64,000 nt of DNA, from the NCBI GenBank assembly GCA_022225965.2, contig JAKJXP020000004.1, positions 868,001 through 932,000 on the forward strand, read 5' to 3'. This document shows positions 35,322 through 48,857 of this stretch, in pieces; positions within the stretch are counted from its first letter, which is position 1, and each line of letters begins with the position of its first letter. This DNA is from Diatrype stigma. Taxonomy: Eukaryota > Ascomycota > Sordariomycetes > Xylariales > Diatrypaceae. The notes under the pieces were generated by a model, which worked only from the letters and a program-made list of their open reading frames with translations, was not told where the DNA came from and did no database searches. The position numbers and the translations under genes were made by a program.

Positions 35322-37064
35322 TTAATGGAGCCCGGTACATAAGGAGGGTGTCGGTGTTGAATCTCGGTCGAACTCGATGAGGACATCTTTTTCGGATGCG
35401 TTCATCGCCGGGTTTCTCATGCGAAGGGCGAGCAGGCGGTCCAGGTCGTCCGGTCGGGGCCTGGGCGTCGTGATGCTGTCGCTCCGCTGGGGTTGACGCG
35501 CTAGACGTTGGTCGTCGTTGGTATCACCATCGGGTCGGCTGCCCCAAGATGTCTGATCCCCATACATGTTAGCCTTGCCAAGTCTCCAGGAGCTGCAGTG
35601 CAGAGTGGTGCCATACCATATTAAGAGTTATCAGGGCGTATAACTTGATGAAACCGTGGAACCAGCCGAAGATGACGGAGACGGGCAGATATATGATATC
35701 ACTCGGGTTGCGCCTAAACAAGCCAACCAACTTGACCACCTTCGTGAATCCAAATACGAAGATGATTTGGGCCCAGACCAAGCTTTGTCGGGTCTCTAGA
35801 CTCCACCCCTCGGTACCCCACCATAGAGCATAGATTATCAGAGGGTCGAAGAGGAACGCGAGCGAGGTGAAGGTCGCGATGTGGAGAGCATACGTGCACC
35901 ACAGCTGCTGGCTATCATAGGAGCCGCGAATATTAGCACGGCTTTGCCAACCGGGAGGGGGGAGGGGGCGGGGGCGGAAAACAGTCGAATCGGATCTGCT
36001 ACATACCTGAGCACGTATCGCTCTCGAACCAGGCTCGTGTAGTTGCTGCGCCAGTTGCTCCGCGCCCATCGGGAGCACTGGTATAGGAACTTCATGCCGT
36101 TCTCTAGCGTGGTCTCGACTTCGCATTCCGGCTCGTACTGGATCCAAGTCTTCCACTGGTGGCTTACGAGCCAGCGCGTGACGAAGTTGTCGTCGTCGGC
36201 GTTGAGGATGAAGTGGCGCCATCGCTCGGTCTTGAAGCCCTCGAGGAAGTCGTGGCTCGTCAATATCTCCGCTAGGTAGGCTCCGGTTCGGCCGGACATG
36301 CAGGACGTCCCGCCATCGATGTTGTGCGTGGCGGAAATCTCGAAGTTCCGGCGCTCGATGTAGGCCGCACCGAGCCAGTTGAAGATTTTGGTGGATATCG
36401 ACCCCTGCGGCTCACGACGCACACGCTGGCACGTGCCGACGCCTCCCACCTTCGGATCTTCGAACGGGGCTAGGATCCACGGCATGAGGGTTGCCGGCCA
36501 GGTCACGTCATCATCGGCCATGATGATAACCTCCGTTTTGACATGGGGAAGAGCTTCGCAAACCTGGAGGCGCTTATTGGCCATGCTCGTGCATAGCACC
36601 TTGATGCTATCGGAGTACGGCAACGTCTTGGTAAGCCTCTCCAGGGCATCGAGCTTGTCGGCCGTGGTGACAAGTATCAGCTGCCAAGGTCTGCAAGCCA
36701 GAATGCTATTAAGCGAAGGTCGGAGCTCCTCGAAGACATTGTGAATGGTGGGGATAATGACCGTCACATTCCTTTCCGTATACTTAGGCTTGTTAGGAAT
36801 GGGCTTGGACTTATAAACCCAGTGGCTAATTGTGTGAATAATCAAGCGTGTGTAGCGATGAATCCTGAATGGGGATGTTAGAGTAAGGAACCGACGGAAC
36901 AGAGGGCCGGGGTGGCCAAACGCAGCAAGGTGGCGCATGGTCAAGGAGAAGGGCTAGGCTTACCAGAGCACCAAGAACACAACCCACCAGAATCTGGCTG
37001 AGTACCAGAAGTCGAACCTTGGGATCACCAAAGGCCAGAGCTCGGCGGTCATATCCATGCCCAT
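35322..37064 (-). CDS. Processive membrane glycosyltransferase family 2 (fungal GT2/CPS1-like polysaccharide synthase)
   Basis: Four exons on the minus strand: 37064-36964, 36864-36007, 35911-35617 and 35552-35322, giving 494 residues with all phases consistent. An N-terminal membrane segment (PRFDFWYSARFWWVVFLVLW) precedes the catalytic core: VTVIIPTIHN (about 67-76), the DDD metal/UDP site in IIMADDDVTWP (151-153), ADDDNFVTRW (256-265) and the processive signature QCSRW (296-300, Q-x-x-R-W). Three further membrane stretches follow (LWCTYALHIATFTSLAFLF, SLVWAQIIFVFGFTKVV, VIFGWFHGFIKLYALITLNM). A conserved tail, SWGSRPDGDTNDD, is recovered only by splicing intron 3. This order matches hyaluronan/chitin/cellulose-synthase relatives and the fungal GT2 family shown in Zymoseptoria and Fusarium to be required for hyphal extension on solid surfaces. 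The polymer made is unknown. It stands alone between two gene-poor regions. Confidence 0.9.
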
Positions 37065-38395
37065 GGTGGTGGGTGGGTGCTGGACTAGGGGGAGCAGAAG
37101 CGTGCCGGACCGACGATCTCGGCAAACTTCCCAACTTGGCGTGCTAGGGCGTTGCGTAGAGAATCTTTTTTCTTCTCCTTTGGCGTTTCCTCGTGTATTC
37201 CCCTTCTCTGTGCCTCTCCCAGTCGAAATAGCAAAACCCCCCAAAAAGGTGAAGGCCTATAACTCAGGTAGGTAGCTCACCAAGCCCAGAAGCCTCTCTA
37301 TCTTCCAGTTCCGCGCGTATATGAGCAGAGACTCGAAATGCAGACAGTTCGGCTTGAGAACCCCCTGTTGAAACGTAATATGGTGGCGGTGGTGGTAGTC
37401 TAATAAATTTTATGAGAGGTGAGAGGGATCAAGGTCTTTTATAAGGCCTTCTTAGCTCCAGCTCTGGGGGAGAAAACGTATAACGTGTGGATGGCGCCCG
37501 CTTGCCTGTGATGCAGTAGGTTATCGACAGAGGCAGGATTAACACAACGATGGAACCCGAGGCGACCCCGGATGCGTCCGCTAAGTGGTATCGTTTCCCA
37601 AAACGTTCGATGTAGGTGATCTTGGGGGACGGTGGTAACCTGCAAGATCCCGTGAAAGATTACACAATAAAAAAGAACGACTCCCAGGAACCGTTTCTCG
37701 AACTCGAGACACCCAAGTTTAGTGGCACAACAGCAGCAGCAGCAACAAGAACAAGGTCCGGTCTAAGTCGACGACGATTCAGCCCGGGAGAGCAGAGAAG
37801 CCGTATCCCAATATAATATAATATACACTTCTGAGCAAAAAAGAAAAAGAAAAGGCGAGAAGTATTAAGACTCTAAAGAAAAGAAGCCATTGTAACGGGA
37901 GGGGAGAGAGGCTTCGAGGGACGGGTAGCAGATGGGATATAAGAAAGTATAAAGGTATAAGAAAGCGTCTTCACATGGGAGTCCAGAGGAGAGGCCCAGA
38001 CCAGCCGGGGACGAGGAGGCAAAGGGGGCCTAGGTATATGTATACAAGCACACACAAGCACATGTATCTTCTATATATACAAGCAACACCAAGGGGGAAG
38101 AGGGCCCAATAGATAGAGCTATAGGCAGAGGGCTATGGGGCCCAGCACGAATCCCACCCGGGCGACGGTCGTCAGTTGAATCGAAGTTTTGTGATCAACA
38201 ACGTATGAGGTTAGAACGACTCGAGGCCATTTGCTTAGCTTGGGAGTTTAGCACGTTCGAACGAAGTCAGTCTTTTTCAGAGAAGGCCTGCAGGGTTGAC
38301 TGGGATGTGTGGCTGCACTGCATCTCCGTACAGAATCTGCAGTATGCAGGTGTATGCCGGGAAAAGCGTGCAAGTGTGTAGCGTGCAGCGTGCAT

Positions 38396-38431
38396 GTAGT
38401 GGTAGTGGTAGTGGTAGTGGTAGTGGTAGTG
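38396..38431. repeat. Hexamer tandem repeat GTAGTG x6
   Basis: Six near-perfect hexamers (GTAGTG), about 1.3 kb upstream of the GT2 start. Confidence 0.9.
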
Positions 38432-38600
38432 TGCAGTGTAGGTAGTAGTGCGCTGTAACCATGCCTGCTGTGCCAGTGCAGGTGTGAGTGCGAGTGTGAG
38501 TGCCAGTGAGTGCGTGCCAGTCCATGGGCACCTAGTCCAGTGCCATTGCCAGTAGGTATGTATGTACCAGTATCAGTGCCAGTATGAGCGAGTGCGCGCG

Positions 38601-38668
38601 TGTATGTATGTAGGTATGTATGTAGGTATGTATGTATGTGTGTATGTATGTGTGTGTGTATGTATGTA
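38601..38668. repeat. (GTAT)n/(GTAG) microsatellite
   Basis: A run of GTAT tetramers interrupted by GTAG and GTGT, 68 bp long, upstream of the GT2 gene. Confidence 0.9.
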
Positions 38669-39389
38669 CACGCCTGCGCAGCGGACCCATGCAAGTTGCG
38701 GTACTCGCTAAGTACATGGCGGGACCCTCGACCTCGATGGAGGACCGGGGGGAGGGGTTGGCGCATTCGAAGATACTACTATTCCCACTACCCATCAATA
38801 GGTCCACCTCGCTGTAGGTGATGAATGGATTAGCGCCCCTGGTGTCATGCCCGGAAACGAATGAAAGGCTGCCATCGTGCTATGTAGGATGTGTAGGATA
38901 TGTAGGACACTTCTACGTAGGCAGCATAATGTGTGCGCCGTCCAAGCACGTCTGGCACGTCGAAGCAGCCGTGTACGAGGTCTACCTACATGTCGGTGTC
39001 GAACTATAGAACTATAGGGGCGGCAACGTCTGCGAGATTCGCTCTGCCGGGCAGGCTGAGAGCTGTGTAGCGGCCGTGATCGTAGGCGGCAGGGTCCTGA
39101 GGCTGGATCGCATATGAATGGGGTACGTAAGTCTACGGAGCATAGGCATACATAAGGCATGTCGTAAATCATATCGATCTGGACGTTGGAGGATCGGGTA
39201 GACAAGCACAAGAGGAGACTAGAGCCATGTAGGCAGGTAGGCAGAGATACCTGCGTACACTCAGGAGGTAGTTGGCATCTCAACCGATCTCCCTGAGGAA
39301 CATTTATTTACTGCATGTAGGTAGGTGGTTATGTACTGTATCGTCGCTCAATCATTGACACTCAATCATTGAATCCTCGAGCTACAGGA

Positions 39390-39417
39390 CCACATACCAC
39401 ATACCACATACCACATA
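39390..39417. repeat. Tandem repeat, 7-bp unit CCACATA x4
   Basis: Four perfect 7-bp copies. Intergenic. Confidence 0.9.
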
Positions 39418-41250
39418 CCGGCTACAGACCCTGGACACATAGAGCTCAATACATACATATAGGTTGACTGGTCAGCTAGCATTTCACTATACCCGACTAT
39501 ACCAGCATTTGCTATAGCGCCCAGTACTATAGCACAAGCAGAGATGGCGTCTAGTTACCTACGTAGGAGATAGTATCTACACATTCATTACCTAGCATAC
39601 ATACCTACATACACGAAACCGGTGCATAGTGGGGGTTTCGATAGGGTTCCGCTCTCTGCTCGCCAGCTATTCAGGAGCTCTTATTACTAGGCATGTAAGT
39701 AGCCTTTGTCAGTATTTGAGCTCCTGATGCTGATGGTGCATTCCGTGAGCTCAATTGAGCACTGAGATCATTCAATAGGATTGTAGCAACGGTTCTAGCT
39801 ACCCCTCCTAACCTCCTTTTCTCACACAGGTTCCCTGTATGTACATGCACATGCATACAGCTCTGCCTGGGTTAACTTCCCAAGGGTAAGGGGGTAGGGA
39901 GGTAGGGAGGTAGTATGGAGTAGGTACGTATTGTACAATAGTAGTGCTGGTGGGGGACCTGGGGCCCGCTTCGTTGCCCCCAATTCTTTTACTAAGTGGC
40001 CGACTAGCCTATAGCTACTCCGTAGAACGGGATGTAGTAGCTTGGTAATCTGGTAGTCTGGTAGCCTGTCTGGAGGAGTAGGTACAGGGTCTTCGGAGGC
40101 ACAAGACGCGGCCGGTCGTCGACGAGGCGCTGAGGAATTGGCCTAGGCCGGACGACCCCTTGGATCCCGGCAGGCGGGCGGGCACCTACAATACATACCT
40201 GTATAAGAACTACACGATTGGTAGCAGCAGAGAGGAACCGACTGGATCTTGATGGGACGTAGAGCTTGGAAGCTCCAGCTGTGAGAACAATTTGCTTGCT
40301 AGCTAACTGCATGCTCAAGATCATGTGTATACCTTCCAAGGGGTCCAGGGGGTCCAGTGACTATCTTACTATATACCGGTTAGCTGATTACGTATGTCAT
40401 TCGTTGTTTGAAATTTCGAGTCACGTCTTCGTAAACCATTAGTTATCTCTTGTACGAAGTCGGTAGACGGGTTCGCATACATATGTGGATAGCAGCAAAC
40501 CCTTGTGCGCCTGCTCGCTCGTCGGCTCGTCTCCGGTTGCATGGCCTTAAAGCGGCAAAGACCCAGAGGGCACGAAGCAGTGGCTATAGGCATGTACGCA
40601 GGCACGTAAGTACGCAGCCATCTAGTAAGGCAATGTATGTATGATGTATGAATGGCTGGCGGCACGGATGGATTGTAGTTATGTAAAGTACGGAGCTAAC
40701 TGCAGACTGTTCATGTAATTATTGCATTGTCGATCACTCCTCCGGTAAGTTTCGGCCGGGCTTCTACTGGGCTATAATCGGCCTGCAATGGGCTCGCAAT
40801 GAGTGAGCGCTTGTGCTAGCCACTCGTGATCGCTCCTGTCAGCGTCTATATCGCAGTAGGGACCTACCTAGGTACGTGCTGATATATGGTCGGACGCCTA
40901 TTCGCGTCAGTTTTGGCCGGCCTGTCGCCTGTCAGCGTCTAAAGGTCTAGTGAAAAGCCATTCGATTCGGCGTCGTTGAACGGCAATCCAGCGCTCCGTG
41001 CCCTGTAACGGTCCAGACTGGCTTAGGGCCGGCGTAGGGCAAGCGAATCAAATCTGGGCCTTGCACTGTGGCACCTGAGTGTCCGAATTTCTGCTATGGC
41101 AGCTCGGTACCTACATAAGTACATACATACCTGCCCACTTGTCTATGTAGGTACATAGGGGTAGAATGTTTGTATAGCTGTCGGCTAGCCGGACATCCAA
41201 TGACCGGCCTACATGTACGTGTAGTACTTGGCGCGAAGACAAGGTTTGAG

Positions 41251-41331
41251 TCAATGGTTAAAGATCAATGGTCGATGGCTAATGGTCGATGGCTAATGGT
41301 CAATGGCTAATGGTCAACGGTCAATGGTCGA
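41251..41331. repeat. Degenerate repeat of TCAATGGT/CGATGGCTAATGGT units
   Basis: About ten overlapping AATGGT/GATGGCT words in 80 bp, arranged as 14-bp and 8-bp variants. It is the first of several unrelated arrays within 600 bp. Confidence 0.8.
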
Positions 41332-41342
41332 GCGCCGATGTT

Positions 41343-41374
41343 TGACGGTCTGACGGTCTGACGGTCTGACGGTC
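41343..41374. repeat. Tandem repeat, 8-bp unit TGACGGTC x4
   Basis: Four perfect 8-bp units directly after the AATGGT array. Confidence 0.92.
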
Positions 41375-41540
41375 TATATATTTCTGTTGTGCTATGGAGC
41401 GGCCTCGTGTAATTATAACCGTTCATTACAGAGTCGCACAACATCGAAGATGGGACTTATAGTTTAGTGGCAATTAGCACGCAGCCAGAACCGGGCCGCT
41501 CTCTCCTCTATTATGTATGTATCGACAGACAGCCGGACAG

Positions 41541-41588
41541 CATGCGTGCCCTGATGCGTGCCCTGATGCGTGCCCTGATACGTGCCCT
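41541..41588. repeat. Tandem repeat, 12-bp unit GATGCGTGCCCT x4
   Basis: Four copies, two perfect and two with one change each (first base C; G to A in the last copy). Confidence 0.92.
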
Positions 41589-41807
41589 GACACCTACATT
41601 CAACTAACGTACGGGGATGATCAACCAACTCGGTTTGTTGTTCGGTCTATTGGTCACTGCGCTGTCATTGGCATTAGCCGGAGGATACCATAACCACTTG
41701 TAGGTGAACTACTCATTTATTACCATATAGGGCATTTCTTGGTGTTTGATCCAGCCGCCGCGAACCACAGTTAGCCGCGGAAAGCTACGAAACCTAGGCC
41801 TTAACCT

Positions 41808-41843
41808 GTGAACCGCGAACCGTGAACCGCGAACCGCGAACCG
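41808..41843. repeat. Tandem repeat, 7-bp unit GAACCGC/GAACCGT x5
   Basis: Five 7-bp units alternating in the last base, next to related words (GCGAACCAC at 41760). Intergenic. Confidence 0.85.
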
Positions 41844-44040
41844 TGTATCGTGGGCTACGGGCCACAGGCCGTGAATCTCAGCCAAGCCTGCCTACCAAGC
41901 CTGCCTACCGCCTAGTTCCCTAACTGCCTAGGCCTAGATAGCACTGGATATCTCCCACCCAACAACTCACCAGACTATAGTCGGCAAACCGCAGTACTGG
42001 CTAGACCCTGCTAGCGGGAGGCCACACATCACGGGTTACGGTAAGCTCGAAGCCGAAGTACGATCCAAGATCCGAGTTCTCGGCTACTATAATCAGAAAG
42101 CCTAAGTGAGCCGTTCTGAGAATACATAGTAAACAGTGTGTTACGAACTACTGCCTAGTTACCGTTAGACCGAAAAGAGCCGCTCCTGGTCTATAATACA
42201 GTACGAAAGACTTGGGTATGTGGGTTGTACACGTATAGGTAGCAAGCAAGTTGAGTTACGTCGTTGGATATATAGGTAGACACATAGTTTTTCCTTTGGA
42301 GTAGTTATTTTACGTCTAGGTAGAATATTTGTGCGTATGTAGCTATGCATCTGGCATGGCACACTGGCATTACCATGACTTACAGCGTGGGCAACACTAG
42401 GGAGAGGTGTTGTATACTTCGTACGATGATCCGCAATACATACTTAGTAGCTAAATACTTACTATGAGTGGAGGCAGCGGAAAAGTAGGAGGGGCAACTT
42501 GAACCCTGCGTGACTGGGCTGCTAGATAGGTAGATTCATCCTACTGCTTCACGATCATATGTGAAGAAAGCCTTTACCTTACATCTGCCAGAGTAGAAGG
42601 AAGAGAGAATACATAGGTACATAAGAGATGGAAACAGTGAAAGAACACAAAGAAGAAGAAAGAAAGAATGAGCATAATTGTCAACTATACCTATCCCAAT
42701 TGTTAATATCATACTCGAGAGCCTTAAGGGCCTTGGAGCTCAAGGGATGCAGACAGGGATCTTTCTTAACCCGCTGGTAATTAATGAATTACGAATATGA
42801 GCTATCGTTTCTATTTCACTGTCTTCTCTGGGCTTTCCAGACGAGATACCAACGTAGTATCAGGCTAGATACCTTGTAAGAAACGGGCAAGATCGAGCTC
42901 CGTCTCTTCATTATTAGTGCGTACTTATTAGACCCCTGAAGACTTACGATGTGTAGACAGGTCTGCTAGATTGTCAATACAGTTGATACAAGTTGTGGCA
43001 ATGACGGCGAGGATCTGCCGTGACCACGACGCTCTGGGTAGCACGGTGAATGTTGACCGAGGAAACGAGGCCACAAGACAAGTACGTAGAATCTGTTAAT
43101 TTGCTAGTTAATTTGCTATGAATTATTCGCCATCCTACCGGAGTCCTCGTTTGATTAGACGTTGCACGCCAGGGTATCTGGGTAACGGGAGGTGACATAC
43201 AGGTTATCAGATCTTGGTAGAATTTGTAACTTGATATTCTCGCTATGAAATCAGCCGCTTATAGCCAAGAGCTTTAGTTAATTTTAGTTATACATTCCTA
43301 GCTAGGTATTTCAGGTCCGGAGAATAGCTAACGGAGGATATCAAAGCCCATGTTTATTACTACCTACCATGTACTTACATTTGTACATCATATCAAAGAG
43401 ACGGAAGCCTCAAATTCTATGGCTAACGACCATCGGATATATTTCTCTTTATCTCTAGTGACGTACCTACCGGTAGTTGTTTACTATCTATTAGTCTAAG
43501 CATGTAGGACAGATAGGAAATAAACTTGTAGGATCGGATGATTCTGCTGTGAAATTACCTACATATTACATATTCAGTAGCACTACGCATCACCAACATA
43601 TGCGTACGCGCTTACCTATGTGCATCCACGTACGATGGGCATGGAGAAAGTTGTACGAAGGCAACCCCCCGTCGACTGATTTGAAAAGTTCCAAAGGGCA
43701 AAGCTGCCGGAAACGCCCGTCGGTTTCGATCCGAGGAGACGAGATTACATCAGAGGCATTTTGTTCGCTGCCAGGTGCGTATGTAGGTGGTAAATCTTTC
43801 CATCGTTGCTATCTGCCTCTCTGCTTGCGTACCTACATACCTACCTACATACATACCTTGTATGGCCCTACATACAAAGTAGCTACCTAGCAGCTACCTA
43901 GCTCCCCTCGCAGCGGCCTAGGTAGTTGCATGTAGGGCACTAGGGGTATCGGGGTATCTCCACTAGCGCTGGTGATTTGCAGCTTGTCGACCCGCCTGCA
44001 AGGCTTTGCAAAACTAACGACCTACCGATTGCGAGGGATC

Positions 44041-44078
44041 AAGGTGCTAAAGGTGCTAAGGGTGCTAATGGTGCTAAG
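44041..44078. repeat. Tandem repeat, 9-bp unit AAGGTGCTA x4
   Basis: Four copies with substitutions in the second and third positions. Intergenic. Confidence 0.9.
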
Positions 44079-45014
44079 AAAACCCAGGGCGGCCAGGGTG
44101 TTCAAGCTTGTCAAGCCACTTTTCTTTCACTCTTGGTCATGATCCCGGTTTCGAGGTCATGATCCTAGCATCGAGCTACATCACCGGTAGCTATCGTCTG
44201 CTCGAGCTGTATATCGGCCGACATGGGAGGTAGGACATCAGGGAATGGGGACATGGGGAGCTTGCGGCTTTGCGGCTTGGTTCGTGCGGGCACCCTCGCC
44301 AGCTTTCCACTTTCCCCAAGACCCCCCAAACCCCAAGACTCCGAGACCCCTAGACGGCACGTAATTTCCAAGCAGCCAAGGTGATCGCTAACGTCAAACC
44401 GCCCAGCTAGGAGTTGAGAGCGTATATCAGCCACGAAGCCTTGCTATGTGATGTACATAGTTACGTAGGAGGCAGGGAGAGATCTATCGCTAGAGCTATA
44501 ATAGAGCTACAACTAGAGGAGCTACTAGCTACCGATGTGGCTACTTACTTATTACTTACAAGGGAGCTCTTATACGGTGGTTTCGTTATAGTGATCTATA
44601 GGATCTAGGAGTCTATCTGGCCTGCTTCTGCTGGTGTAGTCTATCATGTAGTATGCTATAGTATGCTATGTAATATGGATGTAGATGTGTAGATGTGTAG
44701 ATGTGTAGGTGATCTCCTAATGCTAATCTATCTACCTACGTACTTGTCATATATTACATAGTAATCACTGGCCGATAATCGCCTGTGCTTTCTGTATACC
44801 CTAGACTGGTTGACAGTATTCAGTAATGTCATGTCCGAATTAGGAGGTGACCCCAAGCCATTGACCAATGAGATCAGTTACCATCTCGGAGCCCCAATGT
44901 CCAACCACGCATGCGCTCGATTCGTGACCCGACCGTCTACCTAACCTTCTATTCAGACGGCCAGAAGCCGGTCATTCTACAACCCGGTTGAAACCACCGA
45001 ATCGCCGGCGCCGT

Positions 45015-45037
45015 AGGCAGGCAGGCAGGCAGGCAGG
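45015..45037. repeat. (AGGC)n microsatellite
   Basis: About 23 bp of perfect AGGC tetramers. Confidence 0.9.
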
Positions 45038-48000
45038 AAACCACACCAGGCCAGAGCCCCTTATGATTATGCCCCTTTCACCACCGTCAACCGTCACCGC
45101 TACTATCCCTTTCCCCTCATGGTCCCATCATGGCGACGACGGGCGAGGGGCGTTGAAGAATTTGACAGACGGTCCTTCCTAAACCGATGCCATGAACCAC
45201 TGGGGCCTGCGGTTTGGTACGATGCGACGCTTTCTGATTTCTGATTTCTGAGATGATGAGCCCCAGCCCCCGGCGCTTCACCGATGACTGACAGCAAAAG
45301 CTCCAGTTTAAGCGTACTATGTATTGTTGGCTGCTGACGGTATCATGTACGACATATGGCGCACGTTTCGAACGCAGGTGCATGGCGTTCGTACGTTTTC
45401 CCAGGTGGTAATGACAGGTGCTACGACAGTACGGCGAGTTATGTCCGGTCTCCCCCGAATCACACAGTCTCCTTCGAGTGATTCCAAACTTGGGTTACAC
45501 TGGGATTCTACGTAGGAATTGTCCCTGTCTGTGCCTGTTTTGTGCCTGTTTTGTCTGTTTTATAACAGCGCCCCCTGGTAGCCTGCGCGCATTCGCATTC
45601 ATCGTGAGCTCGCTCCTAAAATTTTCTCGCTAATAGATCGTCCAGGCTGGATCTGCGCGAGTATCTTGATGTACCTGATTATCTATAAGTCCTAGGTTAA
45701 AACATCCGCATGTGGCTTGAGCTGCAGGTAGCCATTTTGGGAGATCCAGAATGCATGTGGTCGGGGGTAGCTCCACACGCAATATGTCACCCTTGACGTC
45801 GTCGTCTCGATCCATGACGAGACCAGTATCATCCAGTCTCTCTCAGCCCCTATAACGACCTATAGCGACGAAGCTAACAGAATCGATCGTCTGTTGCACT
45901 CCTTGTCCGCTACCTGCCGTAGTGGTAGCAGCTATGGGCGTCTCGTGTTTTCGGCCTTCTTTCCCATAACTACGTAGTTGTCGAATCTTCACCACCGGTT
46001 TCAGGGGCTCTCTTTGGGGTTGCATCACCTTGCAGCCAGTCATCAAGATCGCCAAACGCTATAGCCTACGATGTACGAAGTATAGGCGGCCCTTTTTCTA
46101 CCGGCAGCGGTGATCCTCGGGACTGTATCTGCCAGTCGGCCCCGACAACAACACACGTTCCCATCGGCTGCTCATGCCCGATTTCGAGGCGGAACTCTTC
46201 CACACCAGCACACATACTGCCACGCCGCAGCTCTGCCGGGTAAGACTAAAAGTCGGCTAGTTTGTTGTGGGTATATAACCAAGCCGAACCCTCACAGGAA
46301 CAATGGTACGAACAATAGCATGAACCCTGCAGAAGCATATTCTACTTACTATGGTACTGTATGTTTCTTGCTCCTATATTCTGAATGCTTGGCGCATATG
46401 GTGTTGCTATAGAGTAGCTACAGAGTAGGCTGAGAAGGGATGCCAGGCGACGATGCTTGTACATAGTACGACACAATATCAGGTGAAAGAAGAAGTCTTC
46501 AGGTAGTTGATAGGTGTGCCTCATCTATCCAGGGCTTGGCCGCAGAACATCCAGCCGCACAGCACAGAGGCGGGCATGCATGGATCCCCCTTCCTCATGA
46601 CGGATCACTTTTTTTAAGTTTTGGATTGTTTATATACTATGTACATCTACGAAGTACTAATAAGCTGCCATCCAAACGCAGATGTAGCAATTAAAAATGA
46701 TCTTCCCGCCGCAATTTTTAGAAGAATGGAGATTGTGGAGAAACTGGAATGGCCCACAGCCTAAAGGGGCATCCATGCCTATAATTGCTCTATATTATCA
46801 GACTATGTACGCACATTTACACACACTTACATAGTATAGTACACACACGCACACGCACCCATGGCCACACACACACACACACACAAAAACAACACATACA
46901 TAGATATTAGTTATTAGTTATCTATTATACTACTAGACTCTACTGCTGTACTGGTTAGCATGTACGCACACGGATACGCACACATACACACACAAACACT
47001 CTCCCATCCTCACGCTACCCTGGCGCAAAAGCCTTATCACACACACTGCCTATCTTACTTGAGAGGATGTGCCTACCTCTACATCGTGGGTACAGGACAT
47101 GTATCGAGATAGTCTAGTAGCAGTTTAGTAGCATTGTAGTGAGAGCTATTCTTCTCTTGATTGGGGGCCCTTATGCTCCGTGTCTATCAGATCGACATTC
47201 GCTCACCGAGCTACTGACCAAGCAAGGAAAGCCATAACGGCCCATAAGGGAAAAGCCAATCTTGCCCACGAAATATGGAGCGCCGAAAACGGGAGATCAA
47301 CTTGCCCGGCTATACCCTATCCAATCCAATAACAAATACACACAGCTAGCCTCGCTCTAATACGTAGACAGTGTGCGAACAGGAGGACCCGTGGGTTGGG
47401 ACGGCGTGCAGGAGAGGACTAGATTGGCTCAGGTTGGCTTGTTCTTGAATCCGTACAAGCCCGTACAAGCCCGTAGCATCAGAAGTATCTAGAGAAAATT
47501 GGGGGACTGACGCGGACGCCATGGCCCTCCCAGTTTTTATCCACAAAATCTGCGACTTATTACGGCTGTTCCAAACTTGCTGGATTCTCTGCTGGACTTT
47601 GACTTGTTGAACTTCCAACTTTACAAGGTATCTTCTTCAGAGCCTGCCATTTGCCCTGCATTAGGGCCTGACAATTCGGACGATAGTGGATTGGAATTAA
47701 CCGATTCTGGTCCCCTAACGTAGGGGGAGAACATTAGCTCTCTGCATGGCACTTGCGATTGTTTGTCTCTGATCTGGTCTCTGCATCGGAGCATAATACA
47801 GCAGCAGCCTGGACTAAGCTCGGTCTCGCACCTGAGCGAGCATGCGACCCGAGTCGGCGACGAGTTCTAGCGGTTCGTGATGCACGATGTCCGCCGTGGC
47901 ATGAACGGCGAATCGTTCTTGGACATAACACGTCCTCCGCCTGAACGCGGAACGCGGTCGATACTTGCTCTCGCTGCGTACCTCGCTCGTATTTACAGTC

Positions 48001-48296
48001 CCTCCTGACATGGATCTGACATCTGGGAAACCAATATTCAATCCCAGGGCTACTTTCTATGAACCACGTTGTTGCGGCTTGGCGTGGAAGAGGCTCTCAT
48101 CGGGCCCGAACCGTCAAGGTGTCAATTCAACAGCGCGGCCCCTGACTGCAAGTCCCGCCGAGGACACGAGCAAGCAAGGAACTGCACGCGGTGGCGGAAC
48201 CGCAAGCACAGCATCACGGGGCTAGTGCACCAGTTTTCTAAGAAATTAACTATGACTATACACAACGGTATCTTATAAAAGCATGTCACATTTGGT

Positions 48297-48314
48297 GGCC
48301 CGCTTCGGCGGGCC
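48297..48314 (+). other. GC-rich hairpin with UUCG tetraloop
   Basis: GGCCCGC and GCGGGCC pair perfectly (7 bp) around TTCG, the unusually stable C(UUCG)G tetraloop if transcribed. On the minus strand the loop reads CGAA. No gene is recognised on either side. It falls at the beginning of an otherwise meaningless frame (48283-48999). Confidence 0.7.
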
Positions 48315-48857
48315 GGGACTGTTTATCGTTATGGGATTGGGCAAAAATACTGAATCTCCATCGTCTCCTGAATCGGGAAACAAAAGAAGTCCGAAGGGGA
48401 AAATCAAGTGCAAAAAAGGGAAAAAAACAAAAAAATTTAAAGAAATGAAAAAGGCACTGGAAGGAGAGAGGTCAAGAAAAGAGACGTCCAAAGAACAGAT
48501 GCTAATATCAGCTATGTTCTACAGCAACCAGACCAAGAAAAAAAAGTCTTTGCAAAGCCAGCCAGTCAAGTCTCCCTCTTTCAACTGGCGCAGTTCTTCT
48601 AACTATCTTAGTATCTTAGCCAGCGGAGCAGGTCAAGTGCACATGCACATTGGTGGTACCATTCATACACACACACGTCTTCGTCTGCGGCAGCAAATCC
48701 AGTTAGGCGTCGCCTTGCAGCCAGCCCATACCCTCCTCGCTTGCGTAACGGAGCGCAATCCGAGCGACATCCCACACCCTCCCGCTACCACGCACTGGTT
48801 ATATTTGGCAAACCCTTACAGGATTCTCCCAAGGGACCCTCTCTCTGGTCAAGCACC

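Noticed and set aside
41000..42000. Minisatellite cluster as a centromere or rDNA spacer
   Set aside because: Units are unrelated and arrays very short. Nothing AT-rich or rRNA-like is nearby.
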